From Gimesia fumaroli (GTDB taxonomy: Bacteria; Planctomycetota; Planctomycetia; Planctomycetales; Planctomycetaceae): DNA of 64,000 nucleotides. This document shows positions 30,501 to 39,295 of this stretch, one piece after another; the first letter of the stretch is position 1, and every line of letters starts with the position of its first letter. Under the pieces are notes generated by a model. It saw only the letters and a list, made by a program, of their open reading frames with translations. It made no database searches and was not told where the DNA came from. The DNA lies in contig NZ_CP037452.1 of NCBI RefSeq assembly GCF_007754425.1, forward strand, positions 2,368,664-2,432,663, in the 5' to 3' direction. The translations under genes and the position numbers were made by a program.

Positions 30501-33500
30501 ATACGGTGCTGGGGGAATCACGCTATTCGTTACCCAGGCTACCGTACCGTTCGCCCGGTACAGTACGAAGTTTCCGTCGTTTTGTATTCTTGCACGTACC
30601 GCGGGGTTGCCGGGTTCGAAAGTTCCTGAATTCCAAACGACGGAGGCGCCGCCAGCACTATAGAGGACAAGGTTCCCGTCCGTCTGCATCCTGAGGAAAG
30701 CAGCGCCGCTACCCTGTGTTCCGAGGCTCCAGATTACTGGGTTTCCCGTGGTGTCTCTCAGATTAAAGATCACCAGGTTGCCATCGGGTTGTAAGGTGAG
30801 CCGCACAGCACCGTTTTCAGAGTAGATCGACTGCCCCAGATGCAAATCTTGGTTGCCAATCAATTGATCAGTTCCAATAGGCCGCGTAGTTCGAGTGTCG
30901 AAACCGGCTATCAAGGTTCCGGAAGGCTCGTGAATATCAAGTGCGGTAACGTCCGTTCCTCGTACGCTAAATTTAGTATTGATTAAATTCAAATTGCGAT
31001 CGTATCGGCGGATTCCTGTGGACGTTCCGACATACACATATTGGTTTGTTGCGGTCACCGATTTGTAAGGAAAACTGTCGGCCCTGTCGGCAAAGGAATA
31101 CTCTTGGCCTAAACGACCACGAGAAGATATGATCTCCACATTGGCTGGGTTACGAAACTTGAAGATCCCATCGTCTTCAACGACCCCGCGAAGTCCATTT
31201 TGACCCGACGTATTGGAATCCCATACGGCGAAACCGTCGGCTCGATAGAGCACAAAGTTCCCGTCCGTCTGCATCGTAGCGCGCACAACACCCGTATTTT
31301 GCGTGACGAGCTGCCACAGTAACCGGGGAGCAGGGAAACTCACGTCGTGCAGCACCAGGTTTCCATCATGTTGTAGAGTAAGCCGTACAGCACCGTTCGG
31401 AGAGTAGATTGACTGACCAAGGAATAAACTCTCGCCGGGGGTTAATTGTGAATCGACGAGGATATGGCCGTTCAAGTTGACATCGTAACGATGAATACCA
31501 TTTTGTGTCGTCACGTACACTTCGCTACCGTCAGGCGTGACGGTGATGTCGGTAAGCGTGCCCCCGGGGACTTGGAGCCCCCCAACCCTAAGCTGACCGT
31601 CTGTGGGGTCGCGTTCGAACCAAGCCAAGAACCCGCCAGCAGTCGCATAAACCCGCGAATTGAGCCCCATGGTAATGCCGGTAAATGATTGGCCGGGCAT
31701 GTGTAGCTGACTTCTATAGATCAGCCGACCGGTTTCTGAAACACGTTCAAAAATGGCAATCTTCTGGTCATTGAAACTTGCAACATAAACGTGGCGTCCG
31801 TCTGGGCTGACGATCACATCCTGCGCCCCATGGAGTCCATCAACGCCGTTAATCCCGTCGACGAGAACCTGGATGAATTCCAGGTTTTGAGTTCTGTTGC
31901 CGTTGACATCCAGTTGCCGTCGATAAACTGCGATGTGTGAACCGCCTGTAACATAGACGTGATTTCCATCTGGACTATCGGTGATCCCCTGAGCTCCTGC
32001 AATACCTTGTGCGGAAGTTGGAAATTGTGTGGTGTCAAACGAAAAATTCTGAGCTGCGTTTTGATGAAGCAGGTTGACCCCTTCGAGAATCTGAACCTGA
32101 TCGTTTTCGATTGTGATGAACTGCGGATTGTCAACGTTGTCTTCCACGACCAGCGAATCGGCTCCGCCCAGGCCAGCAGTGAAAACAACCAGCTCCGCCC
32201 CCAGGGCGTCAACAATTGGATTACCATTTGCCTGAATTCGCCCATCGCTGTATTCCCAAGAGACCGAGTCACCCGCAGTGGAATTGTCAATGACCAGCCG
32301 TTCGACGCCGACGCCGAGTTGCCCAAATTCTGATGGATTATCTGGAATGAGTAGAATCGCTTCATCACTTCCATCATTACCGATGATTTGAGTCAGCTTG
32401 GTGCTGCCGACTGATTTGAGTGTGATCGTATCATCGCCCAAACCGCTATTGATTGTGGTAGCCGTTAATTCGGAAGTACTTTCGACAGTAAAATGGTCAG
32501 AACCGCTACCAAGGTTGATCGCGAGGTTTTCAATGTTGGTATAAGTGATATCATTGAGTCCCAGGCCGGTGATCGTATCGCCTGTGAGCGCGCCATTTCT
32601 ATCGACGGTGTCGTGTGTGCGATCGATGATCAGGGAATCGGATTCGGTGAGGCCGACGATTCCATCGACTCGGACCGATGATGAAGTAGAATGAATCGTC
32701 AAGACGTCAGCGAGAGATCCTAACGAAACGTCAACGAAGTCGATATCTGAATAAGTCGATGTGCTGCCACCGATGACGTCGAATGTATTCGCAGTGAGAG
32801 TCGCGGTGAGTGGACGATCGTTATTGAAATCGTCCTGAGCATCATTGATCAATAATGTGTTGAAACCACGTCCGCCATCAATGGTCGCTTGAGACCGGTG
32901 GTCAATTTGAATGATATCATCACCACGATCTCCAAAAATCTGGTCAATTCCAGCGACACTGATCAACAGGTCGTCATCCCACCCGCCGGTGATGAAGTCA
33001 TTATCCGAGCCGCCATTAATTGTGTCGTTACCATGACCACCGTCGATAACATCAGCGCCTGCTTCACCGAAGATTGTATCTTCACCATCTTCGCCCAGGA
33101 CGATGTCATCGCCCGCACCAGCATGGACAAGGTCATTCCCCGCACCAGCGAAGATGAGATCATTTCCACCGCCGGTGAGAATGGTGTCGTCACCACCCAG
33201 GCCGTGTACTTCGAGGGCCACGTTGGAGAGTCCCGAGAAGTCGATCCGATCGTTATTTTCAGTTCCTACAATGACAACGCGATCGACGTTGGCGTCAAAT
33301 GATTGAGTCACTAAACCCTGACCAGGCAAATTAGCGGTAACGATGATGCTACCGTCTCTGCCACTAACATCGATACCACCAGAGTCGTTCGTGCTACCGT
33401 GCACTCGATCGTCAGCAAATAGTCCCGCGTTGATTCTGAGGACTTTCTGTTCGGCCTCAGTGAACTCGGTTCCCAGGCCAGGCTGGCCTGCGGGCTGTTT

Positions 33501-35975
33501 TGAAACTGAGTATCCCAGGATGTTACTTAACGAAAGACCGAGATTGATGTTCGAGGGGATCCCCAAACCGCTGAGAGAAACACTTTGCGTGATCGTTTTT
33601 AATAATAGAAAGATACGAAAGCCGCCTGAGAAATCAAAGCTACCTTCAATATCGATGCCGGCATCGAACAAATTGATGACATTCTGCGGACTTGACAATT
33701 GGTCGGTCACTGCAAAAATCTCATTGAGCCGCAGTTTGCCATCTTCATTCGGATCTTGTAGATCGAAGAACAGATCGCCAGCTAGACTGGCATTTGCATT
33801 GGCGAAGAAGACTCCGATATCGACCCCGCCACCGCCACCGATGTCAAGCGAAAGATTGAACTCTCTGCCGGGACTATTGCGAATGTAGAACCCATCGAGC
33901 AGATCTTTATAGTCGGGTATTATACCGGCTCGTGTGGAGTCAACGATGGTTTCCAAGCCGGATGAATCATACACAAAACTGATTGGTTTCAGGTCCAGGC
34001 TGGCACCGGCGTGGATGCCGAAGTTGAGTGCTTTGAAATCAAACCCAAAATCGCCACTCAGATCCAGCGAGATCGCCGGTAAGTTATAGCTCACAATATC
34101 GAATGGATTCCCGATCAACATGTCAAGAATTTCACCCGGTTCGATAATATCTAGATTGAATCCACCGCGCTGCAATCTCTCTCCGTAAAGTGAGGTAAAT
34201 ACGTCAGAGTTGATAGTGCCAGCCAACGATGTTTGTGTTCGATTGAATTTCGGCTCGTTTGGAGCGGCGTCAAAGTCGTATTCGTACGAGCCAAAGTTGA
34301 TCGGATCGCCATTGTAAGTTTGCAGGAAGTCTGCAATCTCAGCAGGGAGATCAACAATATCACCAACAGCATTGAATAGTGGATTGAGTTTGTCCCCCAC
34401 ACCCGAGAGGCTCAGGATAGACGGTTGGCCAAAACCCATCGCGGGTCCGATTACATTCAGAATCGGCAATGGTGCATTGAGAAATCCTACACCCGCGTCA
34501 AGCCCCACGCCAAAGACGTTTAACAGCGGCCCTAGCGTTCCACCCACTAGATTGGCCATTGGTGTGACAATACCGTTAAGCAGTGGAGTGACATCGAGTG
34601 TTACGTTGTTGAATGCCAAATGGTCGATATCTGGGATCGTCACAAATTGATTCGGAAGTGAAAAATATCGATGACTGACCGATGCGTCGACGTTCAAATC
34701 GAAGGTGATTTCTGGCAATCCCAGCGAGCCGTCGATGAAACCAAGTTGCTGTTCGGAATACCCGGGAAGAGAGCCAGTATCAGTTTCGAAATGTAACTTG
34801 ATTTGTCCGTCGACATCGATTTGCGGTGTCAGCACATCAGGAACATGTTTCTGATCGATCTTTTCGAGCAATTCCTGGTGTGTGACACGATCAAACAACG
34901 CTTGATTCGGGCCAATCAAAAATGCATCAGGATCGGTTACAAACGAATCATCATTAATGTCGACAGTGAAGTCGATGGTGAACGAAGTGTTTTCTACTTG
35001 TCCGGTCTCCGGATTGACGGTTCCATCTACAACACTACCGTTGACTAATCCAAGCGCAACATTTCCACTCAGTCCGCTTGGTGCTCCGGGAATTTCCTGT
35101 CCGAAGGCATCGGTTGCTGGAGCAGCAGTAATGTCAATTGTCAACCGGATTTCTTTGACTTCTTCTCCTGCGTCATCGACGGCTGCAGCGTTGATGAAGA
35201 ATCCGGGTTCGACGCTAGTTAACTGGTTTCCAAGTGTAACGCCCCAGCCCAGGTAGGCTTCCCAGTCGACACTTACTCTCAGGCTGCCTGTTGTCTCAAT
35301 CGAGAATCCCAGATTTGCCAACGTGTCGGAACCGGTCAGAGCTTCGAAGTCGATTGTTGCATCAATGGGAATGTCAATGTGAAACTGTTGCGCCAGATGG
35401 ACGTTCCACTGTACCCATTCGCTATCTTCGACTTCGTCACCGTTCGTGAATAGATCGATACCGGAGGTACGGACGACATCGGTGGTGTCAATAACGGTGC
35501 CGAGATCAATTCCATCCTGTAAGGCATTGAGTCCGTTGGGACCGAAGACCTGGAAGATTGTGCCTTCGTAAAGTTCGAGCAGACTGGCATTCTCATCGGC
35601 ACCAGCTTGGGCGAACGCGAATTCAACGTTCGAACGCAGTGATTCGCGCATGTCGTCCAGCATTGTGAGAAACGGATCGACTGCAGAAACAAGTTGGTCG
35701 CCGATCAGCGGAATCTGATTGACCGCAGCGGCAGCGTTATCGATGGTCTCTTCAAGATTGACCAGCGCACTATCAAATCCCTGTATAAAGTCATCGGCGG
35801 TGTACTGGGAGAGGAGCTGTTCTATCCGGTTGCCATCCAGATCGGCTGTCAGCATCAGTTTTGGTTCAAGCTGTTCAATCTGAACCTGTTGTGTTCTAGC
35901 ATGCCTATGGTTACGTTTGTTGGCATGCCGGCGGCTACGTTTACGGAGATTCTTCAACAGTTTTTTGCGAGTCAT
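24582..35975 (-). CDS. Giant secreted modular protein: LEPR-XLL motif, RTX, propeller, B-lectin, PKD
   Basis: 3797 residues. The first ~30 are strongly basic (MTRKKLLKNLRKRSRR), then VQIEQLEPKLMLTAD, the LEPR-XLL-type motif at the start of many large exported planctomycete proteins. Approximate order: ~45-900, a beta-rich region; ~920-1010, RTX-type calcium repeats (GGNDLIFAGAGND, GEDTIFGEAGAD). Next come propeller repeats (SPDGNHVYVTGG, ~1330-1510 and ~1890-2230). Two bulb-lectin-like domains follow the QHDGNLVLH / QTDGNFVLY pattern (~1510-1600 and ~1705-1815). About twelve PKD-like modules with D/EWGDG or DFDNDG lie at ~2425-3550, and a final RTX block (GGDGNDWLRGGRGRDLL) at ~3585-3695. It is likely a calcium-stabilised surface adhesin. 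It runs convergent to the eCIS operon. Confidence 0.9.
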   Translation of the reverse strand: MTRKKLLKNLRKRSRRHANKRNHRHARTQQVQIEQLEPKLMLTADLDGNRIEQLLSQYTADDFIQGFDSALVNLEETIDNAAAAVNQIPLIGDQLVSAVDPFLTMLDDMRESLRSNVEFAFAQAGADENASLLELYEGTIFQVFGPNGLNALQDGIDLGTVIDTTDVVRTSGIDLFTNGDEVEDSEWVQWNVHLAQQFHIDIPIDATIDFEALTGSDTLANLGFSIETTGSLRVSVDWEAYLGWGVTLGNQLTSVEPGFFINAAAVDDAGEEVKEIRLTIDITAAPATDAFGQEIPGAPSGLSGNVALGLVNGSVVDGTVNPETGQVENTSFTIDFTVDINDDSFVTDPDAFLIGPNQALFDRVTHQELLEKIDQKHVPDVLTPQIDVDGQIKLHFETDTGSLPGYSEQQLGFIDGSLGLPEITFDLNVDASVSHRYFSLPNQFVTIPDIDHLAFNNVTLDVTPLLNGIVTPMANLVGGTLGPLLNVFGVGLDAGVGFLNAPLPILNVIGPAMGFGQPSILSLSGVGDKLNPLFNAVGDIVDLPAEIADFLQTYNGDPINFGSYEYDFDAAPNEPKFNRTQTSLAGTINSDVFTSLYGERLQRGGFNLDIIEPGEILDMLIGNPFDIVSYNLPAISLDLSGDFGFDFKALNFGIHAGASLDLKPISFVYDSSGLETIVDSTRAGIIPDYKDLLDGFYIRNSPGREFNLSLDIGGGGGVDIGVFFANANASLAGDLFFDLQDPNEDGKLRLNEIFAVTDQLSSPQNVINLFDAGIDIEGSFDFSGGFRIFLLLKTITQSVSLSGLGIPSNINLGLSLSNILGYSVSKQPAGQPGLGTEFTEAEQKVLRINAGLFADDRVHGSTNDSGGIDVSGRDGSIIVTANLPGQGLVTQSFDANVDRVVIVGTENNDRIDFSGLSNVALEVHGLGGDDTILTGGGNDLIFAGAGNDLVHAGAGDDIVLGEDGEDTIFGEAGADVIDGGHGNDTINGGSDNDFITGGWDDDLLISVAGIDQIFGDRGDDIIQIDHRSQATIDGGRGFNTLLINDAQDDFNNDRPLTATLTANTFDVIGGSTSTYSDIDFVDVSLGSLADVLTIHSTSSSVRVDGIVGLTESDSLIIDRTHDTVDRNGALTGDTITGLGLNDITYTNIENLAINLGSGSDHFTVESTSELTATTINSGLGDDTITLKSVGSTKLTQIIGNDGSDEAILLIPDNPSEFGQLGVGVERLVIDNSTAGDSVSWEYSDGRIQANGNPIVDALGAELVVFTAGLGGADSLVVEDNVDNPQFITIENDQVQILEGVNLLHQNAAQNFSFDTTQFPTSAQGIAGAQGITDSPDGNHVYVTGGSHIAVYRRQLDVNGNRTQNLEFIQVLVDGINGVDGLHGAQDVIVSPDGRHVYVASFNDQKIAIFERVSETGRLIYRSQLHMPGQSFTGITMGLNSRVYATAGGFLAWFERDPTDGQLRVGGLQVPGGTLTDITVTPDGSEVYVTTQNGIHRYDVNLNGHILVDSQLTPGESLFLGQSIYSPNGAVRLTLQHDGNLVLHDVSFPAPRLLWQLVTQNTGVVRATMQTDGNFVLYRADGFAVWDSNTSGQNGLRGVVEDDGIFKFRNPANVEIISSRGRLGQEYSFADRADSFPYKSVTATNQYVYVGTSTGIRRYDRNLNLINTKFSVRGTDVTALDIHEPSGTLIAGFDTRTTRPIGTDQLIGNQDLHLGQSIYSENGAVRLTLQPDGNLVIFNLRDTTGNPVIWSLGTQGSGAAFLRMQTDGNLVLYSAGGASVVWNSGTFEPGNPAVRARIQNDGNFVLYRANGTVAWVTNSVIPPAPYEPLIPAEIQVLDGALNPSIFNRSDPGGINGPTTIQDITMTSDGVSYSIDPSLASLYVSHAPNSGDTLREGQPQNQSLNKAGEADAKTVVFGNTAYTLSSKLGTLTITDANTGANRGRVIIPGILTAGSIAVSDNGQFLYITNPTEDSLLIYHLDSVGNVSGSPLILADGVSGADGLDGANQIEIVGDRLFVSSPVENSVAVYTGANSGTLTYHSKTSAGLNGPTHITSSADGSHVYVSSELNHNLVVFGITGNALVPLQFVTNGVDGIVDMRSPQTSILSNDERFLYVGSGDDSIAIFARNTVTGQLTFVDSIRNGAQGIQGLDGLSSLAMSSDNDYLFAAGAEADTVAVFTRDIDSGKLRFVQRVRNGSGGVVGLNNPTDLNIVGNQLLITTGGEAGPLNENGGLAYLQIDSSLPKPNAYRATYTGVESLTVRSADASDQVSIRHIVIETIVETRGGNDDVVIHHAPAGLSTTVNSGADNDSIVLRESGNGSQVYLNGESGDDTLTVFSVGSNTTTVLDSGTGTNLFVVDGTTLGADLQIVGHESGIDTLKLDTKGITPPSEPNRVDGPTSDDGVHFEPNGSIVVTGESFGINYSFIDEVLRIAAPTAAAGGPYAIDEGNALSLDASDTIEPALGGLVSYSWDINGDGQFGDVIGLSPVITWATLIEFGIDDNGTYQIAVRATNSEGSDEVFTTLTLNNTDPILSLAGGNSSTQYVSYVLDLSATDPGDDTISEYTVDWGDGSSTTLTNEATARLLHTYTTSGNFTITVNAIDEDGGPYTTTNDVNVIAGPPPTRALSGAAGLNESESFALTLTAAGPGTVSSWLVNWGDGTTSTLNSASGLLNHIYADDGAYQVTAVVTDSNGATSLATNSLNVRVENIAPTVTYSGTSSADEGSQYTIHNLSATDPGADTISQWIVDWGDGQTSLVNPNETNAAHIYLDDGSYTVRVGARDEDGIFVSTNEVTVTVSNVAPTLTLSGDSQVDEGSVYKLNLSDIDPGNDTISEWIIDWGDGTSTNGVPGEIVSGNPASVTHVYADGDNQYTITATATDEDGTYTSSNTVTVNVQDVSPTPTINGNTVITEGSQIEINLTSNDPGPDLINSWIIYWGDGTTPDVLPGDALSAVHTYADDGEYNIVATVNNNDGAIASDPHVVTVFNVAPTVIIAGEVQSDSTQPFKLTLGNIIDPGDDTVLEYRVDWGDGSIFPDSDGDGDDDTFETFTSNGVIEHTFEDGNGAHLIVVTLVDEDGTFPVAAILLTVNEGSPAPLRLSALTAPENPGDPESSYIIEWGDGTSNTYTNADALPNGDGLLLIDVDHIFDNNGIYSAKVYIKHPNSIDPILVRELPVVVNNVNPEIDNVTLVTSTPQEGAPVQLEVNTSVQGSLDLLTYEFDFDNDGVFEISASANTASHVFADNGSFLVGVRVVDSSGGSTSQVISIDVANVDPQINLITESPQINEGASFSVMVQATDAAGVLDPLTYEFDFDNDGTFETSNTTGVADHTYADDGLFIVGIRVSDDDGGSVTTSKEISVANVAPTIVFTGNSTATEGTDYNLQLGDIVDPGDDTVIAYTVLWGDGQTDQFLGSPVSGSFITHTYLEGPNNHTIQIMLEDEDGTHLVPTEVNVSVQNASPVITRLETNAFELGEVVLTEQTTISADFTELGILDAHSASIDWGDGTDPELVPVNELDGAGTLNGNHIYALPGTYTITVTLTDDDGGITQAEVTAFIAGTGLFNGTLSLVGTNGNDHIHVFRFFHKYVVIANILSGFPVRFFNVSDVQKISVVARGGNDHVHISNNVSVPAILRGGDGHDSLIGGSGNDTLLGENGHDYLSGGNGNNILVGGDGNDWLRGGRGRDLLIGGQGRDYIKGGSGDDILIGGFTSFDTNLDALNAISTEWNSGASYQTRINNLQTGVGPDLVTLKANGPDTTVFDDGERDTLKGERGHDWFLGDSDDDRMRKRRDEVFTHIDILDLI

Positions 35976-36077
35976 TACAATTCTCTAGGTTGTGTTGGGT
36001 CGGGCTGTCTACTAACAGCAACTGGGCAAGGTCGGCGGACTTATCAGCTTGGGGCCCCTTTAACTTCAAGAACGCAA

Positions 36078-36088
36078 GCGCCTAACGC
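36078..36088 (-). promoter_or_regulatory. GCGTTAGGCGC motif upstream of the giant gene
   Basis: On the minus strand GCGTTAGGCGC lies about 103 bases before the ATG of the giant secreted protein. The same 11-mer lies ~200 bases before the kinase gene. It could be a regulator or ECF-promoter element; GTTAGGC also fits the GTTRRRY core of integron attC sites, but no paired inverse core was seen nearby. Confidence 0.35.
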
Positions 36089-36138
36089 ATACTGATGAAA
36101 TTATGCGAAGAAAGCAGGATCGAATCGGCAACACTCAG

Positions 36139-36167
36139 CGCAACTCACTTATTATGAAAGAGTTGCG
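36139..36167. terminator. Hairpin between kinase and giant gene
   Basis: CGCAACTC and GAGTTGCG (8-base arms) enclose a 13-base loop just past the kinase stop. There is no T-run on either side, so this is a weak terminator or a regulatory stem-loop. Confidence 0.35.
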
Positions 36168-36192
36168 GCGTCTACCCGAGAGATGAAATAAT

Positions 36193-38967
36193 CTATTGCG
36201 CAGTCGGTGTTTGACTCGTTAGCCAAGAAAATGTTTTCCAGTCGCTATCAAGATAGACTTTGCAATTGGGAAGGCCATCGACCAGTTTCTTAGCACCTTC
36301 AGCGGTGATTTGAGTCGAGTAGAGCATCAAAACATTCAACTGGGGTAATTTGATCAAATCCTCACAACAGGCATCAGTGATCTCGGAACTCGTGATTTGA
36401 ATTTCTTGAAGCCGCTTTAGTTGATGGAGGTCGGCTAAACCAACATCGGAAATTTTGCACTCCTTGATGTGGAGAACTCGCAATTGCTTCAGTTTGGTAA
36501 TTTCATTCAACCCACGATCTGTCAAAATTGATTGACTATTAATTTTAAACTCTCTTAGATCGGCTGATTGAGGAATGTTGGCCAAACCGGTATCAGTAAT
36601 CCTGGAATTATATATTGTGAGGATTTGTAAATTCTTTAGTTTAGACAGCTCTTCCATACCGCGATCTGACAAGAACTCACCACCTAGTCTCAGACGGTAC
36701 AATTTGGGTAGTGAGTGCAAATGATACAGCCATTCGTCAGATATTTCTGAGTCAGCTGGTAGACTCAGAGATTCCAGACTCTTGATCTGCGCCAGGTTCG
36801 AGAATAAGGTTTCGGTGACTTTGAAGTCTGAAAGAGCTATGGACTTCAAGTTCGGGATGTCTCCCAATCCGCCAAGCCCATCCGGAGTAATGAGGGGTCC
36901 CGACAGCTCAATAGTTCTGAGGGCTTTAAATTGCTGTAGTCCAACCAAGCCTTCGTCAGTGATTGGGGTATGCTGGAGCGTTAGATATGACAGTTGTGGA
37001 AACTCCTTTAGATGCTGTATTCCCGCATTGGTCACGTGAGTACCACGTAGAGAAAGGGTCTCTAAATTTTTGTGTTGTTTGAGATTCAACAGACCACGAT
37101 CTGTGATATCGGTTTGATCAAGTCTGAGATCTTTTAGATGAGGAAGCTTTTGAAGGTGTCGAAGCCCTTTATCAGAAATGTGCGTGTATTCCAGTCCGAG
37201 AGATTCAAGCGATTCGAATTGCACCAGGTGTGCCAGTCCCGCGCTAGATATTGAGTTCTTACTTAAGGTCAAGTACTTTAGATTTGGGAGATCTGTTAGC
37301 AGCGCCAGACCACGATTACTCAATCCTGAGCTATAAAAATTGAGATCGAAAGCATCTTGGAGCGACGACAGACTACGCAGAACATCATCAGGTACCGGTG
37401 TCGTTTTCAAATACCTGTGACCAATATGTACTGTTTGTATTCTAAATGGCTCCGATGGCAACTGGCTGACTTGGAAGACTTCAAATGTTCCGGAATTGGT
37501 CTGTAGTTCAATGATTCCACCGGCCGTCAGGACTCGCTCCGCCGCCAGACGATCCGGATCAATCGGCGTCAGCTTTATCTTGTCTTTGTTCTTCGTCAGC
37601 AACGGCACCAAGGCTGCTAACAGCAATAGCACCACGACGATGGCAGAGATCTTCCAAAACGGCTTAGATCTCAATGTGGAATTGCTATCAGCTTCGACAG
37701 GTAAAATAGAATCCCAGAGACCGCTCTGTGTTGATTTCTGGCTGTTATCTGATGGCGAGAACTTTTGAGCGAGCGCTCTCAAGTTATTTCCGGCGGTGAA
37801 TGATTCCAGAGCTTGGACAAGTTGTCCGGGATCTTCATATCGTTCGCCTGGACTCTTCGCCAGCAAGCGATCAATGATCGCAGCTAATTCGTCAGGGAGT
37901 TCCATTCTTCGTTCCAAGATAGAGGGAGCAGGTTCTTTTATCTGAATCTTCACTCTTTCCGAGACTGATGTAGAACTCAGATGCTCGAACGGTACTTCAC
38001 CGGTTAACAGTTTAAAAAACGTACAACCCAGGCTATACAGGTCTGCTCGGATATCAACGTCATGAGAATGGTCAATCTGTTCGGGAGCCATGTATCCGAG
38101 CGTTCCCATAATCTGACCTGCTGAAGTCAACTCACCTTCAGCTGGTTCACCGTTTTGAGCTTCGATAGGTTCATCACCCTGAATGAGGGCCAACCCCAGA
38201 TCGAGAATTTTGACCTGTCCGTCGGTGGTTAGCATCAAATTCGACGGTTTAATGTCACGGTGGATCAAGTCGTGTTGATGGGCATACTGCAAACCCACGG
38301 CAGCCTGCCGAATAATTTCGCATGCATCGGCGATTGGCAGAGGCCCCATTCTCTCGACGAGGTGTGAAAGATCAATTCCATCCAGATATTCCATCACCAG
38401 AAAATGCGTACCGTCGATTTCTCGTGCGTCGGTTGCACCGACAATATGCGGGTGATTCAATCGGCCTACTGACAGCATCTCACGTTCGAATCGAGCAATT
38501 CTTTCGTCTGAAACGTGGCTTCCAGTAGGCAGGATTTTTAAGGCAACGACTTTGTCCAATTTGGTGTGTACCGCTTTATAAACGGTACCCATTCCACCTT
38601 CACCGAGTTTGGCAACAATGCGATATTGGTCAATTTGTTCGCCGACCAGATTAAGTTGTTCTCGCTCCTTTTCTTGATGATCTTTTGCAAGGTGATCGAT
38701 ATATATTGAATCCTCTGAACCAAACTGTTCGATTTGCTTAACAGCGCGTTGGAATGCCGGATCTTTCATGATCGGCTCTTCATCGAGAGGTTTCAGTACG
38801 GGGCTTCGTGTGTTTTTGTTCTGCGGGTGATACTGGGCGTCCAAGGCCGAACGGCAATCAGCACAAGACTCAAGATGTGCAAACAACTCATCAGCCGATT
38901 GTTCAGGGAGATCGGCTGTGATTAATGCTTGCAACTGTTCGTGGCTAAGGCATTCTGGATTGGGCAT
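36193..38967 (-). CDS. Membrane Ser/Thr protein kinase with zinc-finger-like N-terminus and LRRs
   Basis: 924 residues. Residues ~6-40 (CLSHEQLQALITADL...ELFAHLESCADCRSAL) resemble the HxxxCxxC fold of zinc-binding anti-sigma factors. The kinase domain runs ~112-390: GEGGMGTVYK loop, ALKILP lysine, HRDIKPSN catalytic loop (~235), and DLG in place of the usual DFG, then GTLGYMAPEQ. One membrane helix (ISAIVVVLLLLAALVPLL, ~438-457) places the kinase inside and the C-terminal region outside. That region (~560-905) holds about thirteen LRRs of the 'L..L.L..T.I.D.GL..L' cysteine-free type. The ECF sigma gene lies 328 bases upstream on the same strand. ECF-kinase pairs are common in planctomycetes, so the kinase may control that sigma factor. 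Confidence 0.92.
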   Translation of the reverse strand: MPNPECLSHEQLQALITADLPEQSADELFAHLESCADCRSALDAQYHPQNKNTRSPVLKPLDEEPIMKDPAFQRAVKQIEQFGSEDSIYIDHLAKDHQEKEREQLNLVGEQIDQYRIVAKLGEGGMGTVYKAVHTKLDKVVALKILPTGSHVSDERIARFEREMLSVGRLNHPHIVGATDAREIDGTHFLVMEYLDGIDLSHLVERMGPLPIADACEIIRQAAVGLQYAHQHDLIHRDIKPSNLMLTTDGQVKILDLGLALIQGDEPIEAQNGEPAEGELTSAGQIMGTLGYMAPEQIDHSHDVDIRADLYSLGCTFFKLLTGEVPFEHLSSTSVSERVKIQIKEPAPSILERRMELPDELAAIIDRLLAKSPGERYEDPGQLVQALESFTAGNNLRALAQKFSPSDNSQKSTQSGLWDSILPVEADSNSTLRSKPFWKISAIVVVLLLLAALVPLLTKNKDKIKLTPIDPDRLAAERVLTAGGIIELQTNSGTFEVFQVSQLPSEPFRIQTVHIGHRYLKTTPVPDDVLRSLSSLQDAFDLNFYSSGLSNRGLALLTDLPNLKYLTLSKNSISSAGLAHLVQFESLESLGLEYTHISDKGLRHLQKLPHLKDLRLDQTDITDRGLLNLKQHKNLETLSLRGTHVTNAGIQHLKEFPQLSYLTLQHTPITDEGLVGLQQFKALRTIELSGPLITPDGLGGLGDIPNLKSIALSDFKVTETLFSNLAQIKSLESLSLPADSEISDEWLYHLHSLPKLYRLRLGGEFLSDRGMEELSKLKNLQILTIYNSRITDTGLANIPQSADLREFKINSQSILTDRGLNEITKLKQLRVLHIKECKISDVGLADLHQLKRLQEIQITSSEITDACCEDLIKLPQLNVLMLYSTQITAEGAKKLVDGLPNCKVYLDSDWKTFSWLTSQTPTAQ

Positions 38968-39295
38968 TAGGAGCTCATATATTTAGATTCTGTTGAATCA
39001 ATTATCACTCTTTTGGTGATCGCAAATTTTATATCTGATCACAACCCGCTTCGATCAAGTCTATGATTTTGATTCGCGGTTTGTTTGTATTTTGGGTATT
39101 CCAATTGAGTAGTACTGTTCCAATCTCTTATTCGAAAAACGGTTTCCCTAATATTATAAAACGATTGCGCCTAACGCGAACTTATGGAAAAGCTCAAAAA
39201 AGTTTAGAGATGCAAAAGTAGCTTTTAACTCATTCACCACGTATAAGTTGCATCGAGCCAATAATTCACGATAAAAACTGGAACGTCAATTATGG
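38968..39295. other. Sigma factor-kinase intergenic region
   Basis: 328 bases, AT-rich, with no open frame of note. On the minus strand it contains GCGTTAGGCGC (39167-39177), and 3' of it a TATAAT-like sequence (TTTTATAATATTAGGG), about 180-200 bases before the kinase ATG. These may belong to the kinase promoter. No hairpin terminator for the sigma gene was recognised. Confidence 0.45.
39167..39177 (-). promoter_or_regulatory. GCGTTAGGCGC motif upstream of the kinase gene
   Basis: Identical 11-mer, on the same strand as the copy before the giant gene. A TATAAT-like hexamer follows about 10 bases downstream on the minus strand. Candidate promoter or operator element. Confidence 0.35.

Noticed and set aside
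24582-35975. Many overlapping plus-strand open frames inside the giant gene
   Set aside because: They lie antisense to a continuous 3797-codon frame with clear RTX, PKD and lectin motifs; they are composition shadows.
36078-39177. Integron attC sites from the GTTAGGC core
   Set aside because: No paired RYYYAAC/GTTRRRY core at proper distance, no integrase and no cassette array.
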